Assembly: GCA_001556025.1 (NCBI GenBank)
Contig: LSIB01000126.1
Span: 1 to 64,000 of the forward strand
Origin: Rhizobiales bacterium CCH3-A5
GTDB taxonomy: Bacteria; Pseudomonadota; Alphaproteobacteria; Rhizobiales; Beijerinckiaceae
DNA: 64,000 bases
Direction: 5' to 3'
Position numbers and translations under genes: made by a program. Of this stretch, positions 48,124-58,824 are shown piece by piece. Every line of letters starts with the position of its first letter. Position 1 is the stretch's first letter. The notes under the pieces were generated by a model that was not told the origin of the DNA, searched no databases, and worked only from the letters and a program-made list of their open reading frames with translations.

Positions 48124-49172
48124 GGCCGGCCTTTTCCAAGCGCGCGGGCCTCGGCGATCAGGCAGAGTTCGGTGAACAGCACCTGCGCCGCGCATTGGGC
48201 GGTGTTGGAGGTGGCGTCGTATTGCGGGGCGACCTCGACCACGTCGGCTGCGACGATGTTCGCGCCCTTCAGCCCGCGCAGAATGGCGAGCGCCTCGCGC
48301 GGCGTCAGCCCGCCGACTTCCGGAGTGCCGGTTCCGGGCGCGAAGGCCGGATCGAGCGAATCGACGTCGAAGGAGACATAGGTGGGGCCGTCGCCGATGA
48401 TGGCGAGCGCCTTGGCGATCACGGCCTCGATCCCGAGATCGTCGACCTCGTTGGCGTGGATCACGGTCATTCCGCTCTCATAGGAAAACTCCCAGAGATA
48501 CTCCGCGCCACCCCTGATGCCGATCTGGATGACCCGCTCGGGATCGAGCACACCGTCGAGCACCGCCTGCCGGAATGGGCCGCCATGGTGGAACTTCGAG
48601 CCCTCATACGGGCCGGACGTGTCGCAATGGGCGTCGATATGGACCATGCCGACGGGCCGCTTCTCGCCGACCGCGCGCATGATCGGATAGGTGATCGAAT
48701 GGTCTCCGCCGACCGCCAGCGGCGAAACGCCGGCGGCGACGATCGTCCTGAAGGTCGCCTCGATGTCCTCGTGGCAGCTTTCCAACGAATAGCGCGAGCG
48801 GAACGGGACGTCGCCGATATCGGCCGCCTTGAGCATTCCGAATGGGGCGGTGCCCAGCACATGGTCCATCGGCCCCATGCGCTCGACGGCGCGCACGGCG
48901 CGCGGACCGAGCCGCGTGCCGGCGCGGTTGGTGACGCCGAGATCCATCGGCAGGCCGATGATCGCGACGTCGAGGCCGCCAAGATCGGGGCTGGTCAACG
49001 CATCGGGCCGGTAGGGCGCGCTGATGAAGGTCGCGACGTCGGAGAAAGGCCATTTGCGCCGGTCGCCCTTGAACTGGTCGGCGGCGACCTTGGCGAAATG
49101 CGGATCGTGGATGTCGGCCCCGCTCGCGCCGGCATAGCGCGCCCGCAGTTCAGCCAGCTTGTCCTCGTGCAT
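48120..49172 (-). CDS. Arginase/agmatinase family ureohydrolase
   Basis: 350 residues: two-manganese motifs VGGDHSITYPIM, MVHIDAHCDTSG and YVSFDVDSLDPAFAPGTGTP. Opening LDVAIIGLPMDLGVTNRAGT is common in agmatinases, guanidinobutyrases and arginases. Substrate among guanidino compounds cannot be settled from sequence; linkage to ornithine aminotransferase favours arginase. Confidence 0.9.
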   Translation of the reverse strand: MHEDKLAELRARYAGASGADIHDPHFAKVAADQFKGDRRKWPFSDVATFISAPYRPDALTSPDLGGLDVAIIGLPMDLGVTNRAGTRLGPRAVRAVERMGPMDHVLGTAPFGMLKAADIGDVPFRSRYSLESCHEDIEATFRTIVAAGVSPLAVGGDHSITYPIMRAVGEKRPVGMVHIDAHCDTSGPYEGSKFHHGGPFRQAVLDGVLDPERVIQIGIRGGAEYLWEFSYESGMTVIHANEVDDLGIEAVIAKALAIIGDGPTYVSFDVDSLDPAFAPGTGTPEVGGLTPREALAILRGLKGANIVAADVVEVAPQYDATSNTAQCAAQVLFTELCLIAEARALGKGRP

Positions 49173-51998
<2,826 letters not shown>

Positions 51999-52041
51999 AG
52001 AGAGCGACCGGCCGTCATCCGGCCCAACTCGAAGCCTCTCG

Positions 52042-52068
52042 AACCCCGGCCGCAAGGTCGGGGTTTTT
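52042..52068 (+). terminator. Terminator after TRAP receptor 3
   Basis: 10-bp stem AACCCCGGCC/GGTCGGGGTT with one G-T pair, loop GCAA, followed by TTTT. Confidence 0.8.
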
Positions 52069-52134
52069 CATGTCGCGGAACTCACCGGCGGTTCGACCAT
52101 GGCGTTGCCGCATTCGCGGCCCTATCTTGCAGAT

Positions 52135-52521
52135 ATGCGCATGATCCCCGCCATCCTTCTCGTCGCCATGGTCGCCTCTCCGGCGCTCGCCCAGTCGATC
52201 GGCGAACCGCTGCCGGGCCGGGGCCAGCCCCGCGCCGAGAAACTGCGCCCGTCCCAGACCGAGCGCGCCGCCCGCCCCTGCCCCGAATACGGACCGGGCT
52301 TCGTCCGGGTCGAGGGCTCGTCGCTCTGCGTGCGCGCCGGCGGCTCCGTTCAGGTCGAGTTCGGCAAGAGCAGTTCGCGCAGCGGCTATGGCTCCGGCGC
52401 GGGCGGACGGCTTTATCTCGAAAGCCGGGGCGAGACGGGACTGGGGTCAGTCCGCACCGTCATCAGCACGCAAGGCCGCATCGAGCGCAATCTAGATTCG
52501 GGCAACTGGCCCTATCGCTGA
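52135..52521 (+). CDS. Short porin-like secreted protein
   Basis: 128 residues: a signal peptide (MRMIPAILLVAMVASPALAQ) and then a segment like the N-terminus of alphaproteobacterial porins: CPEYGPGFVRVEGSSLCVRA, GGSVQVEFGKSSS, and YLESRGETGLGSVRTVIS. Full porins are about 350-500 residues, so this holds only the first strands plus a plug. It may be a degraded porin or a genuine small family; the frame is intact. Confidence 0.7.
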   Translation: MRMIPAILLVAMVASPALAQSIGEPLPGRGQPRAEKLRPSQTERAARPCPEYGPGFVRVEGSSLCVRAGGSVQVEFGKSSSRSGYGSGAGGRLYLESRGETGLGSVRTVISTQGRIERNLDSGNWPYR

Positions 52522-53145
52522 TCACAGCACGAGGCGGGCGACCTCCGCCCGCAGCGCCGGCAGCAATTCGGCCTCGAACCAAGGTCTCTGCCTGAGCCAG
52601 GCGTTATTGCGCCAGGATGGGTGCGGCAGCGGCAGGATGCGCGGACGGCGTGGCTGGGCCAGAACCGCGCGCCAGTCGGCCACAGTGTCCGACAGCTTCG
52701 CGCGCGGCCCGAGATGCCAGGCCTGCGCATACATCCCGATCGCAAGCACGAGTTCGAGCGCCGGCATGGCTGCAAAGACCGGCGCGCGCCAGAGCGGCGC
52801 GCATTCGCGGCGCGGCGGCAGGTCGCCACCGTTCGCGTCCTGCCCCGGAAAACAGTGGCCCATCGGCACGATCGCCACCTTCGAGGCGTCGTAGAAGGCC
52901 TCCTCGCCGAGGCCCAGCCAATGCCGAAGCCTGACGCCCGAGGGATCGAAGAAGGGTTTGCCGATCACATGCGCACGCGTTCCGGGCGCCTGGCTCGCGA
53001 TGCACAGGCGCGCCGCGGCGGAGGCCTGCACGATCGGGCGGGGCTGGTGCGGCAGACCCGGCAGAAAACGCGGCGCATCGCGGCAGGCGCGGCAGGCCCG
53101 CAGTTCGGCGAGGACGTCGTCGATCGGATCGTCCGGTAGGGTCAC
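52522..53145 (-). CDS. Uracil-DNA glycosylase family protein
   Basis: 207 residues of the UDG superfamily: Cys pair RACRACRD, CIASQAPGTRAHVIGKPFFD (a variant of GEAPG...G.PF), and LPLPHPSWRNNAWL (the HPS loop). It probably removes damaged bases; the replaced residues in the first motif leave the activity open. Overlaps the upstream secreted-protein gene by 4 bases. Confidence 0.8.
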   Translation of the reverse strand: MTLPDDPIDDVLAELRACRACRDAPRFLPGLPHQPRPIVQASAAARLCIASQAPGTRAHVIGKPFFDPSGVRLRHWLGLGEEAFYDASKVAIVPMGHCFPGQDANGGDLPPRRECAPLWRAPVFAAMPALELVLAIGMYAQAWHLGPRAKLSDTVADWRAVLAQPRRPRILPLPHPSWRNNAWLRQRPWFEAELLPALRAEVARLVL

Positions 53146-53609
53146 CGCACCGTCGCCATCAGCGCAGGCATGCCCGGCCGTTCCGAGATCAACCCGTCAC
53201 AGCTCCATTGCGCGGCGCTCGGCGAGAAGCCGCGCGGATCGCCGGGCTCGATCGCCGCCAGACCGTTGATCTGCCCGCCGGGGCGGCGTTTGATCACGAT
53301 CAGCGCGCCGCTGCGCTCGATGTCGAAGCAATAGGTCCGGCGGCGCTCCGGCGGGCCGTAGTAATAGCAAACGCCGTCCGGCACGATTGTCCAGCAGGCG
53401 TCGGTGTTGGGGATATCGCGGTTGTGACCGCTGACGCGGCCGTCGCGATGGTGGAACTCGCTGAAAGGCCGGTTGCCGTCGGTGTATCGCCCGGTCACGG
53501 TGTTGTCCTCGAAGGCCTGACGGATCTGTTCGCCGTTCAGCCGTTCGGCCGCGCCGGCAGGCAAGGCGGCGATCAGGCCGAGCGCCAGGCAGGCGAGCGA
53601 TCGGAGCAT
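53142..53609 (-). CDS. Secreted protein, paralog A
   Basis: 155 residues: a signal peptide (MLRSLACLALGLIAALPAGA), then ERLNGEQIRQAFEDNTVTGR, HNRDIPNTDACWTIV, DGVCYYYGPPERRRTYCFDI and QWSCDGLISERPG. Four cysteines are placed as two disulfide pairs. Function unknown. Closely parallel to the next gene; lies 2 bases after its stop. Confidence 0.75.
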   Translation of the reverse strand: MLRSLACLALGLIAALPAGAAERLNGEQIRQAFEDNTVTGRYTDGNRPFSEFHHRDGRVSGHNRDIPNTDACWTIVPDGVCYYYGPPERRRTYCFDIERSGALIVIKRRPGGQINGLAAIEPGDPRGFSPSAAQWSCDGLISERPGMPALMATVR

Positions 53610-53611
53610 GA

Positions 53612-54082
53612 CTACCGACCTGCCAGACGCCGCCGCGACATCGGCGGCTCAGGCGCCTTCGAGATCAGCCCGTCGCAATACCAGGGCTGGCCGCCATCCG
53701 AGTGCCGGCGCGGATTGCCGGGCTCGACGGTGGCAAGCGCGTTGATCTGGCGGTTGGACGTGTTGCGCAGCACGTAGAGGCGGTCGGACAGCTCGACGGT
53801 GAAGCAATGCACCGTGCGGTCGGTCTGCGGGCCATAATAATAGCAGACCTCGTCGGCGCGGGTGGTCCAGCAGGCGTCCGTGTTGGGCTGCCAGCCATTA
53901 TGGCCGAGCGCCTGGCCATTGGGATCGTGATACTCGGTGAAAAACCCGCCGTTGGTGTAACGGCCGGAGACCGTGTTCCCGTCGAAGGCGCGCTTGATCG
54001 CCTCGCCGCTCAGGCGCTCGGCGGCGGCGGCCTGGAGAGCCGTCAGCGCCAGCAACGCCACCAGGGCAAGAAGCCGCCGCAT
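53612..54082 (-). CDS. Secreted protein, paralog B
   Basis: 156 residues with the same architecture: signal peptide, ERLSGEAIKRAFDGNTVSGR, HNGWQPNTDACWTTRADEVC, YYYGPQTDRTVHCFTVELSD, PWYCDGLISKAPEPP. About half the residues match paralog A, indicating a tandem duplication. Its start shares bases with the GST stop (TGATG at 54082). Confidence 0.75.
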   Translation of the reverse strand: MRRLLALVALLALTALQAAAAERLSGEAIKRAFDGNTVSGRYTNGGFFTEYHDPNGQALGHNGWQPNTDACWTTRADEVCYYYGPQTDRTVHCFTVELSDRLYVLRNTSNRQINALATVEPGNPRRHSDGGQPWYCDGLISKAPEPPMSRRRLAGR

Positions 54083-54693
54083 CAGGCCTTCCAGCTCGGC
54101 CGGGCGACAAGTTCGGCGTGCCAGCGCCTGATCTGGACGAAATCCTCCGGCAGCGGAATGCGCGAGGGCTTCATGAAGTCGATCGCGATGCCGGCCGTGA
54201 TGTCCGCGACGGTCAGAGCCTCGCCGCAGACGAAGCGGTTTCCGGCGAGCTGGAGCTCGAGGATCCAGAGATGGTCGTCGATCAGCTCGCGGTTGGCCTG
54301 CGCCCATTCCGGCACCTGGTCCTCCAGCTCGATCATGGAGGGATGCCCGTGCCGGAATACGGCGGCGACGCTGGAGAACAGGCCGAGCTCGACGCGCCGG
54401 TTCCACATCTCGACCAGCGCCTGCGCCTTCGCGTCCTGCCCGAACAGGCGCGGCTCCGGATGCAGGCTTTCAAGATAGCGGCAGATCGCGATCGTCTCGG
54501 CCACCGCCGTGCCGTCGTCGAGCTCCAGAACCGGCAGCCGCTGCAGCGGGTTTATGCGCGTAAAGGCCTCGCTTCGGTGCTCCTTTGCCGCGATGTCGAC
54601 CGGCACGATCTCCGGCAAGGGGATGCCCTTCTCGGCAAAGAAAATCCGCACCCGGCGCGGATTGGGCGCCCGCCCGCCATCATAGAGCTTCAT
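54082..54693 (-). CDS. Glutathione S-transferase
   Basis: 203 residues: N-terminal thioredoxin fold MKLYDGGRAPNPRRVRIFFA, NPLQRLPVLELDDGTAVAET (cis-Pro and glutathione-binding residues), and an all-helical C-terminal half with GEALTVADITAGIAIDF. Start at the Met preceding the fold. Head of a four-gene run that ends with the UDG-like gene. Confidence 0.9.
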   Translation of the reverse strand: MKLYDGGRAPNPRRVRIFFAEKGIPLPEIVPVDIAAKEHRSEAFTRINPLQRLPVLELDDGTAVAETIAICRYLESLHPEPRLFGQDAKAQALVEMWNRRVELGLFSSVAAVFRHGHPSMIELEDQVPEWAQANRELIDDHLWILELQLAGNRFVCGEALTVADITAGIAIDFMKPSRIPLPEDFVQIRRWHAELVARPSWKA

Positions 54694-54795
54694 CGCATCC
54701 CCTTTCGACCGCACCCGACCCGACCATGAGGAAGGCGGCACGGTCAACCATGTCCGGCGCGTTCGTGATGGTTGTGTGGCGGGGATGCAAGGCTG

Positions 54796-55347
54796 CTAGC
54801 GGCCCTGCGAACGCCGCCACGTCTCGGGCCGCTCGAAATTCAGCGCCCAGAGGCCGCGCCCGGCGGCTTTCGCCTGCGCCTCCTCGGCGCGATAGCCGCC
54901 ATAGGCGACCGCATGGCCCTGCCGGACCAGCGCCGCGTTGATATCGATGTCGCCGGCGCTGCAACGTGCGAGGCCCCGGCCGTAGCGATCAGCCTTGCCG
55001 ATCTCGCATCTGACCGGACCGCGCGCCAGCATATCCTCCAGCGCCCGCCGCGCGAGGACGCCGCAGGCGACCCTTTCGCCGGATTTTGCCGTGCAGCTCT
55101 GGCGGTACTCCGGCGCGTCGAGCCCCTCCAGCCGCAGTTCCTCGCCGTTCAGGCGAAGCGAATCGCCATCGATCGCCCGGGCCGAGCCCGACACTTCGCG
55201 CGCCGGGCCGAGCCGATATTGCAAAACCGCGCCGGCTATCGCCAGAAGCCCAATGATCCCAAGAGCCACGACGAGATCGACCGGCCGGCCGACGCGCCGC
55301 CAGCCGAACAGTCCGTATCGTGAACGACCGAATCCGAAGCGCGCCAT
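54796..55347 (-). CDS. Thermonuclease (SNase-like), membrane-anchored
   Basis: 183 residues: a single anchor near residues 20-42 (LVVALGIIGLLAIAGAVLQY), then a staphylococcal nuclease domain: GSARAIDGDSLRLNGEELRL, LEGLDAPEYRQSC, and KADRYGRGLARC, with the Arg/Glu/Asp catalytic residues in place. Cys residues (YRQSCTAKSGERVACG) are typical of the rhizobial type. Divergent from the kinase gene. Confidence 0.85.
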   Translation of the reverse strand: MARFGFGRSRYGLFGWRRVGRPVDLVVALGIIGLLAIAGAVLQYRLGPAREVSGSARAIDGDSLRLNGEELRLEGLDAPEYRQSCTAKSGERVACGVLARRALEDMLARGPVRCEIGKADRYGRGLARCSAGDIDINAALVRQGHAVAYGGYRAEEAQAKAAGRGLWALNFERPETWRRSQGR

Positions 55348-55432
55348 CAGGAAGAGCTTAACGATTTGCCGACCATGATGGCGAGCCGGTCGTGCAAGGT
55401 GCGCCACCGGGCGGGAGTTGCGTGTCGACGCC

Positions 55433-56950
55433 ATGGCGGAAGTGACGGCCGAACAGGTGCAGCGCGGGCGCGGGCCGGACCCGGAAGCCCTGGCGCGCCG
55501 CAAGCTCGTCACGCGCGAGGTCAAATCCGTGCGCGAACGGCTGACCTCGTCGACAGGGCTCGACCGCGCCTTCGACTACGAACTGCTGCGCCTGTTCGCG
55601 CAGTACCGGATGAGCGGCTCGATCGGCACCCTGGTGCTCGCCTTCGGCATTGCGTCGGCCGCCTTGCTCTGGGTGCCGGCCTATGCGGTGATGCCCTGGA
55701 TCGGCACCGTCGTGCTGGCCTCGGTGATCATCATCATCCTCAGCCGCCGCTTCCTCGCCGAGGCGACCGGCGAGGTCAGGATCAGGTTCTGGCGGCGGCT
55801 TTTCACACTGGCCGAGGGCTTTCACGGACTGTCCTGGTCGCTGCTCCTGCTGCTCTTCGCTCAGGGCGACGCACCGGGCGCAAAGGTCTTCGTGACCACG
55901 GCGCTGCTGATCGTCAGCGCGCTGACGGTGATGCTCGCCGCCTCGATCCCGGTCGCGGTCTATGCCGGGCTGATCCCGATCACGGTCGGCATCACGGCCT
56001 TTTTCTGGGGCCGCAGCGACATCGACAGCGTCACCATGGTGATGATGGCGGCCGCCGCGCAACTGCTCTTCATCTTCCTCGCCAACCGCCTCTACAAAAG
56101 TTCGGTCTCGACCATCGAGTTCCGGGCCGAGAAGGACGCGCTGATCGCCGAACTGGAGACAGCAACCGCCAATTCGGACGAGGCGCGGCGCAAGGCCGAG
56201 GAAGCCAACCTCGCCAAGTCGCGCTTCCTCGCGACGATGAGCCACGAATTGCGCACGCCGCTCAACGCCATCCTCGGCTTTTCCGAAGTGATGAAGAACG
56301 AGGTGTTCGGCGCCCATGCCAACGCCGCCTACAAGGAATACTCAGCCGACATCCATGGCTCGGGCCAGCATCTGCTCAACCTGATCAACGAAATCCTCGA
56401 CCTCTCGCGCATCGAGGCCGGCAAATACGAGCTCAACGAGGAGGCGCTCTCGCTGGCCGGCATCGTCGATGATTGCAGCCACATGCTGAACCTGCGCGCC
56501 CGCGCCAAGGGCCAGACCATCCGCGAGGCGATCGAGCCCGAGTTGCCGAAGATCTGGGCCGACGAGCGCGCGATCCGGCAGGTGGTGCTGAACATCCTCT
56601 CCAACGCGATCAAGTTCACTCCGCAAGGCGGCGACATCTCGATCAAGGTCGGCTGGACCGCCAATGGCGGGCAGTATGTCTCGATCACCGATACGGGGCC
56701 GGGCATCCCCGAGGACGAGATCCCGATCGTGCTGCAGACCTTCGGGCGCGGCTCGCTGGCGATCAAGACGGCCGAACAGGGCTCCGGCCTCGGCCTGCCC
56801 ATCGTCAAGGGACTGATCGACCTGCACAATGGCGGCTTCCACCTGAAGTCGAAACCGCGCGCAGGCACGGAGGTCACGGTAACGCTGCCGGCCGAGCGCG
56901 TGATGGATACGCTGCCCGCCGTTCCGCAGCCGGCGGACCGGGCGGCCTAG
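55433..56950 (+). CDS. Membrane sensor histidine kinase
   Basis: 505 residues: an N-terminal sensor region with about six hydrophobic helices (residues 50-210), a short coiled coil, HisKA with the phosphoacceptor His in FLATMSHELRTPLNAILGFS, and HATPase (QVVLNILSNAIKFTPQGG, ITDTGPGIPEDEI, GSGLGLPIVKGL). No periplasmic domain of size, so it may sense membrane or cytoplasmic cues. No response regulator is adjacent. The sequence near the His resembles PdhS/PleC-type kinases; the role is undetermined. TTG upstream is an alternative start. Confidence 0.88.
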   Translation: MAEVTAEQVQRGRGPDPEALARRKLVTREVKSVRERLTSSTGLDRAFDYELLRLFAQYRMSGSIGTLVLAFGIASAALLWVPAYAVMPWIGTVVLASVIIIILSRRFLAEATGEVRIRFWRRLFTLAEGFHGLSWSLLLLLFAQGDAPGAKVFVTTALLIVSALTVMLAASIPVAVYAGLIPITVGITAFFWGRSDIDSVTMVMMAAAAQLLFIFLANRLYKSSVSTIEFRAEKDALIAELETATANSDEARRKAEEANLAKSRFLATMSHELRTPLNAILGFSEVMKNEVFGAHANAAYKEYSADIHGSGQHLLNLINEILDLSRIEAGKYELNEEALSLAGIVDDCSHMLNLRARAKGQTIREAIEPELPKIWADERAIRQVVLNILSNAIKFTPQGGDISIKVGWTANGGQYVSITDTGPGIPEDEIPIVLQTFGRGSLAIKTAEQGSGLGLPIVKGLIDLHNGGFHLKSKPRAGTEVTVTLPAERVMDTLPAVPQPADRAA

Positions 56951-58089
56951 CGCCCGAAGCCGATATCCAACACAAGGAGCCGATCCAGCACCGCGCGGTC
57001 GAGGGCGAGGCCGAGCCCGCCTCCCTGCGGCAGCGCCGAAACCCCGCCATCGACGCCGGGCGGCGGATGTGTCGTCAAGCTCTCGAACAGCGGCGTCTCG
57101 TCAAGCTGCAGCTCAAGCATGGTAAAGCCGGCAAGCGCCGCGCAGACATGCAGGCTCGCTGCATGGCAGATGGGCCCGGTCGGGTTATGCGGCGAAACCT
57201 CCACCCCGAGCGCCCCCAACTCGGCGGCCGTCCTCGCCATCTCCGCAACGCCGCCGACATACTTCATGTCCGGCATCATGACGTCGTAGGCTCCGCCCGC
57301 GGCGAAAGCGAGGAAGGCATCCGCTCCAGTGAATTCCTCCAGGCCCGCCAGACGGACGCCCGCCGCGTTCAGGCGCCGTCGCAAGGCGGCGAGGAGCGGA
57401 ATGGCCGCGGTCGTCTCGACCACCGGACACTCCAGCCAGTGCAGAGCGAAGGGCCGCACGGCGTCGACAAGCCTCCAGGCCATGTCTTCGCCGAAACGCC
57501 AGTGACAATCGACCATCAGGCTGACCGCAGGCCCGATGGTCTCGCGCACCGCCGCGATCCGGTCAAGGCCCTGGTCGAGTGCGGCGCGGCCGGCGGCGTC
57601 GACGCGCATCGTCGGCGCAACCTCATCGAATGGGGCGATCTTGATCGCGTCGAACCCGCGCCCGACGGCGTATCGGGCGCTCGCGGCGAAGCCTGCGGGT
57701 GAGCGGTCCCGCGTGCGGCGGTTGATGTTGGCGTAGAGCGGGATCGTCGCATGGTCGGAGCCGCCTATCGCCTTCGCCAGAGACAGGCCGTCGCGCCGGG
57801 CCGCGGCGTCCCAGCGCGCCACGTCGAACGCCGATGCCAGCGCGGCCAGCGGGAGCGGCTGCGGCATGCGCAGGTTCGGCGGCGGCGCGCCCGCCAGCCA
57901 CGGAGCCATGTGGTCGAGCGCGGCGTCAACAAGCGCGCGCTCGCGCCCGGCCAGGCTCGCTTCTCCCACACCTTCCGCGCCGGAGGCGCAGGTGATCTCG
58001 ACGAAAGCCCAGATCGTGCGGTCGCTGATGCGGGTCAGGCTGAGCCGCGCCCGCCGGACAGGGTCGCAGACCCGGCCATCGATCATCAT
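56947..58089 (-). CDS. Enolase-superfamily (mandelate racemase-like) enzyme
   Basis: 380 residues: an N-terminal capping region, then a barrel with metal ligands Asp in LMVDCHWRFGED, Glu in LHWLECPVVE and Glu in LAGLEEFTGADAF, and a late His in SPHNPTGPICHAASL. The usual KxK motif reads AIKIAPFDE, so the second Lys may be absent. The superfamily dehydrates or racemises sugar acids or muconates. Overlaps the GntR gene start (ATGA). Confidence 0.8.
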   Translation of the reverse strand: MMIDGRVCDPVRRARLSLTRISDRTIWAFVEITCASGAEGVGEASLAGRERALVDAALDHMAPWLAGAPPPNLRMPQPLPLAALASAFDVARWDAAARRDGLSLAKAIGGSDHATIPLYANINRRTRDRSPAGFAASARYAVGRGFDAIKIAPFDEVAPTMRVDAAGRAALDQGLDRIAAVRETIGPAVSLMVDCHWRFGEDMAWRLVDAVRPFALHWLECPVVETTAAIPLLAALRRRLNAAGVRLAGLEEFTGADAFLAFAAGGAYDVMMPDMKYVGGVAEMARTAAELGALGVEVSPHNPTGPICHAASLHVCAALAGFTMLELQLDETPLFESLTTHPPPGVDGGVSALPQGGGLGLALDRAVLDRLLVLDIGFGR

Positions 58090-58745
58090 CGCCCGATCCG
58101 GTCGCCGGCGATCTGCGCCAGCATGTCCTGCCGCGTCTTGGTCACATGCGCGGCCGTCATGACGCCGGCGGCATCGGCGTCGCGCTCGGCGAGGGCGCGC
58201 AGGATGTGGTCATGATCACTGGCGACGCCGCCCAGCCGCTCGGGACGATAGCCGTAGCGCGACCAGATCGCCGCCAGCAGCAGCCAGTGGCGATCGAGCA
58301 GCGCAAGCCCATCAGCATTGCCGGCCGCCTCGTAGATGCGGCGGTGGAAGCGCTGGTTGATGGAGACACCCTGCGCATAGTCGCCGCTGGCGACACAGGC
58401 CAGCCGCTCTTCCTCCAGGCCCGCAACCGCGCTGAGCTCGGCGGCCGTGATAGCCAACGCCGCCTGCCTGGCCAGCGCGACCTCGACAGCGATACGGATC
58501 GTGAAGAGATGCTCGATGTGACGCCGATCGACTTCGACCACGCGCGCACCCTTGTTGGTCTCGCTGACCACGAGCCCTTCGCCGACGAGGCTGCGCAGGG
58601 CCTCGCGCACCGGCATGTGGCTGGAGCCATAGCGCCCCGACAGTTCGTCGATCCGCAATCTCGCCCCGAAGGCGAGCGCGCCGGAGACGATGTCGTCCCG
58701 GATCAGGCGCTTGACCGAGTCGACGAGGCTTTGTGCGAGTTCCAT
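58086..58745 (-). CDS. GntR/FCD family regulator
   Basis: 219 residues: a winged helix (IVSGALAFGARLRIDELSGR, then MPVREALRSLVGEGLV) and an FCD ligand domain with metal-site residues (FTIRIAVEVALARQ, HRRIYEAAGN, HDHILRALAERDADAAG). Start at ATG 58745; a TTG four codons upstream overlaps an operator-like sequence and is less likely. Probably represses the flanking catabolic genes. Confidence 0.9.
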   Translation of the reverse strand: MELAQSLVDSVKRLIRDDIVSGALAFGARLRIDELSGRYGSSHMPVREALRSLVGEGLVVSETNKGARVVEVDRRHIEHLFTIRIAVEVALARQAALAITAAELSAVAGLEEERLACVASGDYAQGVSINQRFHRRIYEAAGNADGLALLDRHWLLLAAIWSRYGYRPERLGGVASDHDHILRALAERDADAAGVMTAAHVTKTRQDMLAQIAGDRIGR

Positions 58746-58748
58746 TGA

Positions 58749-58758
58749 TTTGATCAAA
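58749..58758. promoter_or_regulatory. GntR operator-like palindrome 1
   Basis: TTTGATCAAA, a perfect 10-base palindrome, 3 bases upstream of the GntR ATG. A near-identical copy lies 52 bases to the right. Confidence 0.6.
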
Positions 58759-58800
58759 AGAGTGCGATACGCATCCTGTCAAGCCATCCACAGTATGGTA

Positions 58801-58810
58801 TTTGATCAGA
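58801..58810. promoter_or_regulatory. GntR operator-like palindrome 2
   Basis: TTTGATCAGA, one mismatch from site 1, 14 bases before the ATG of the Bug-family receptor gene. FCD-GntR proteins commonly bind TGATCA-centred sites in this layout. Confidence 0.6.
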
Positions 58811-58824
58811 TTGGGAGAGCGGTC

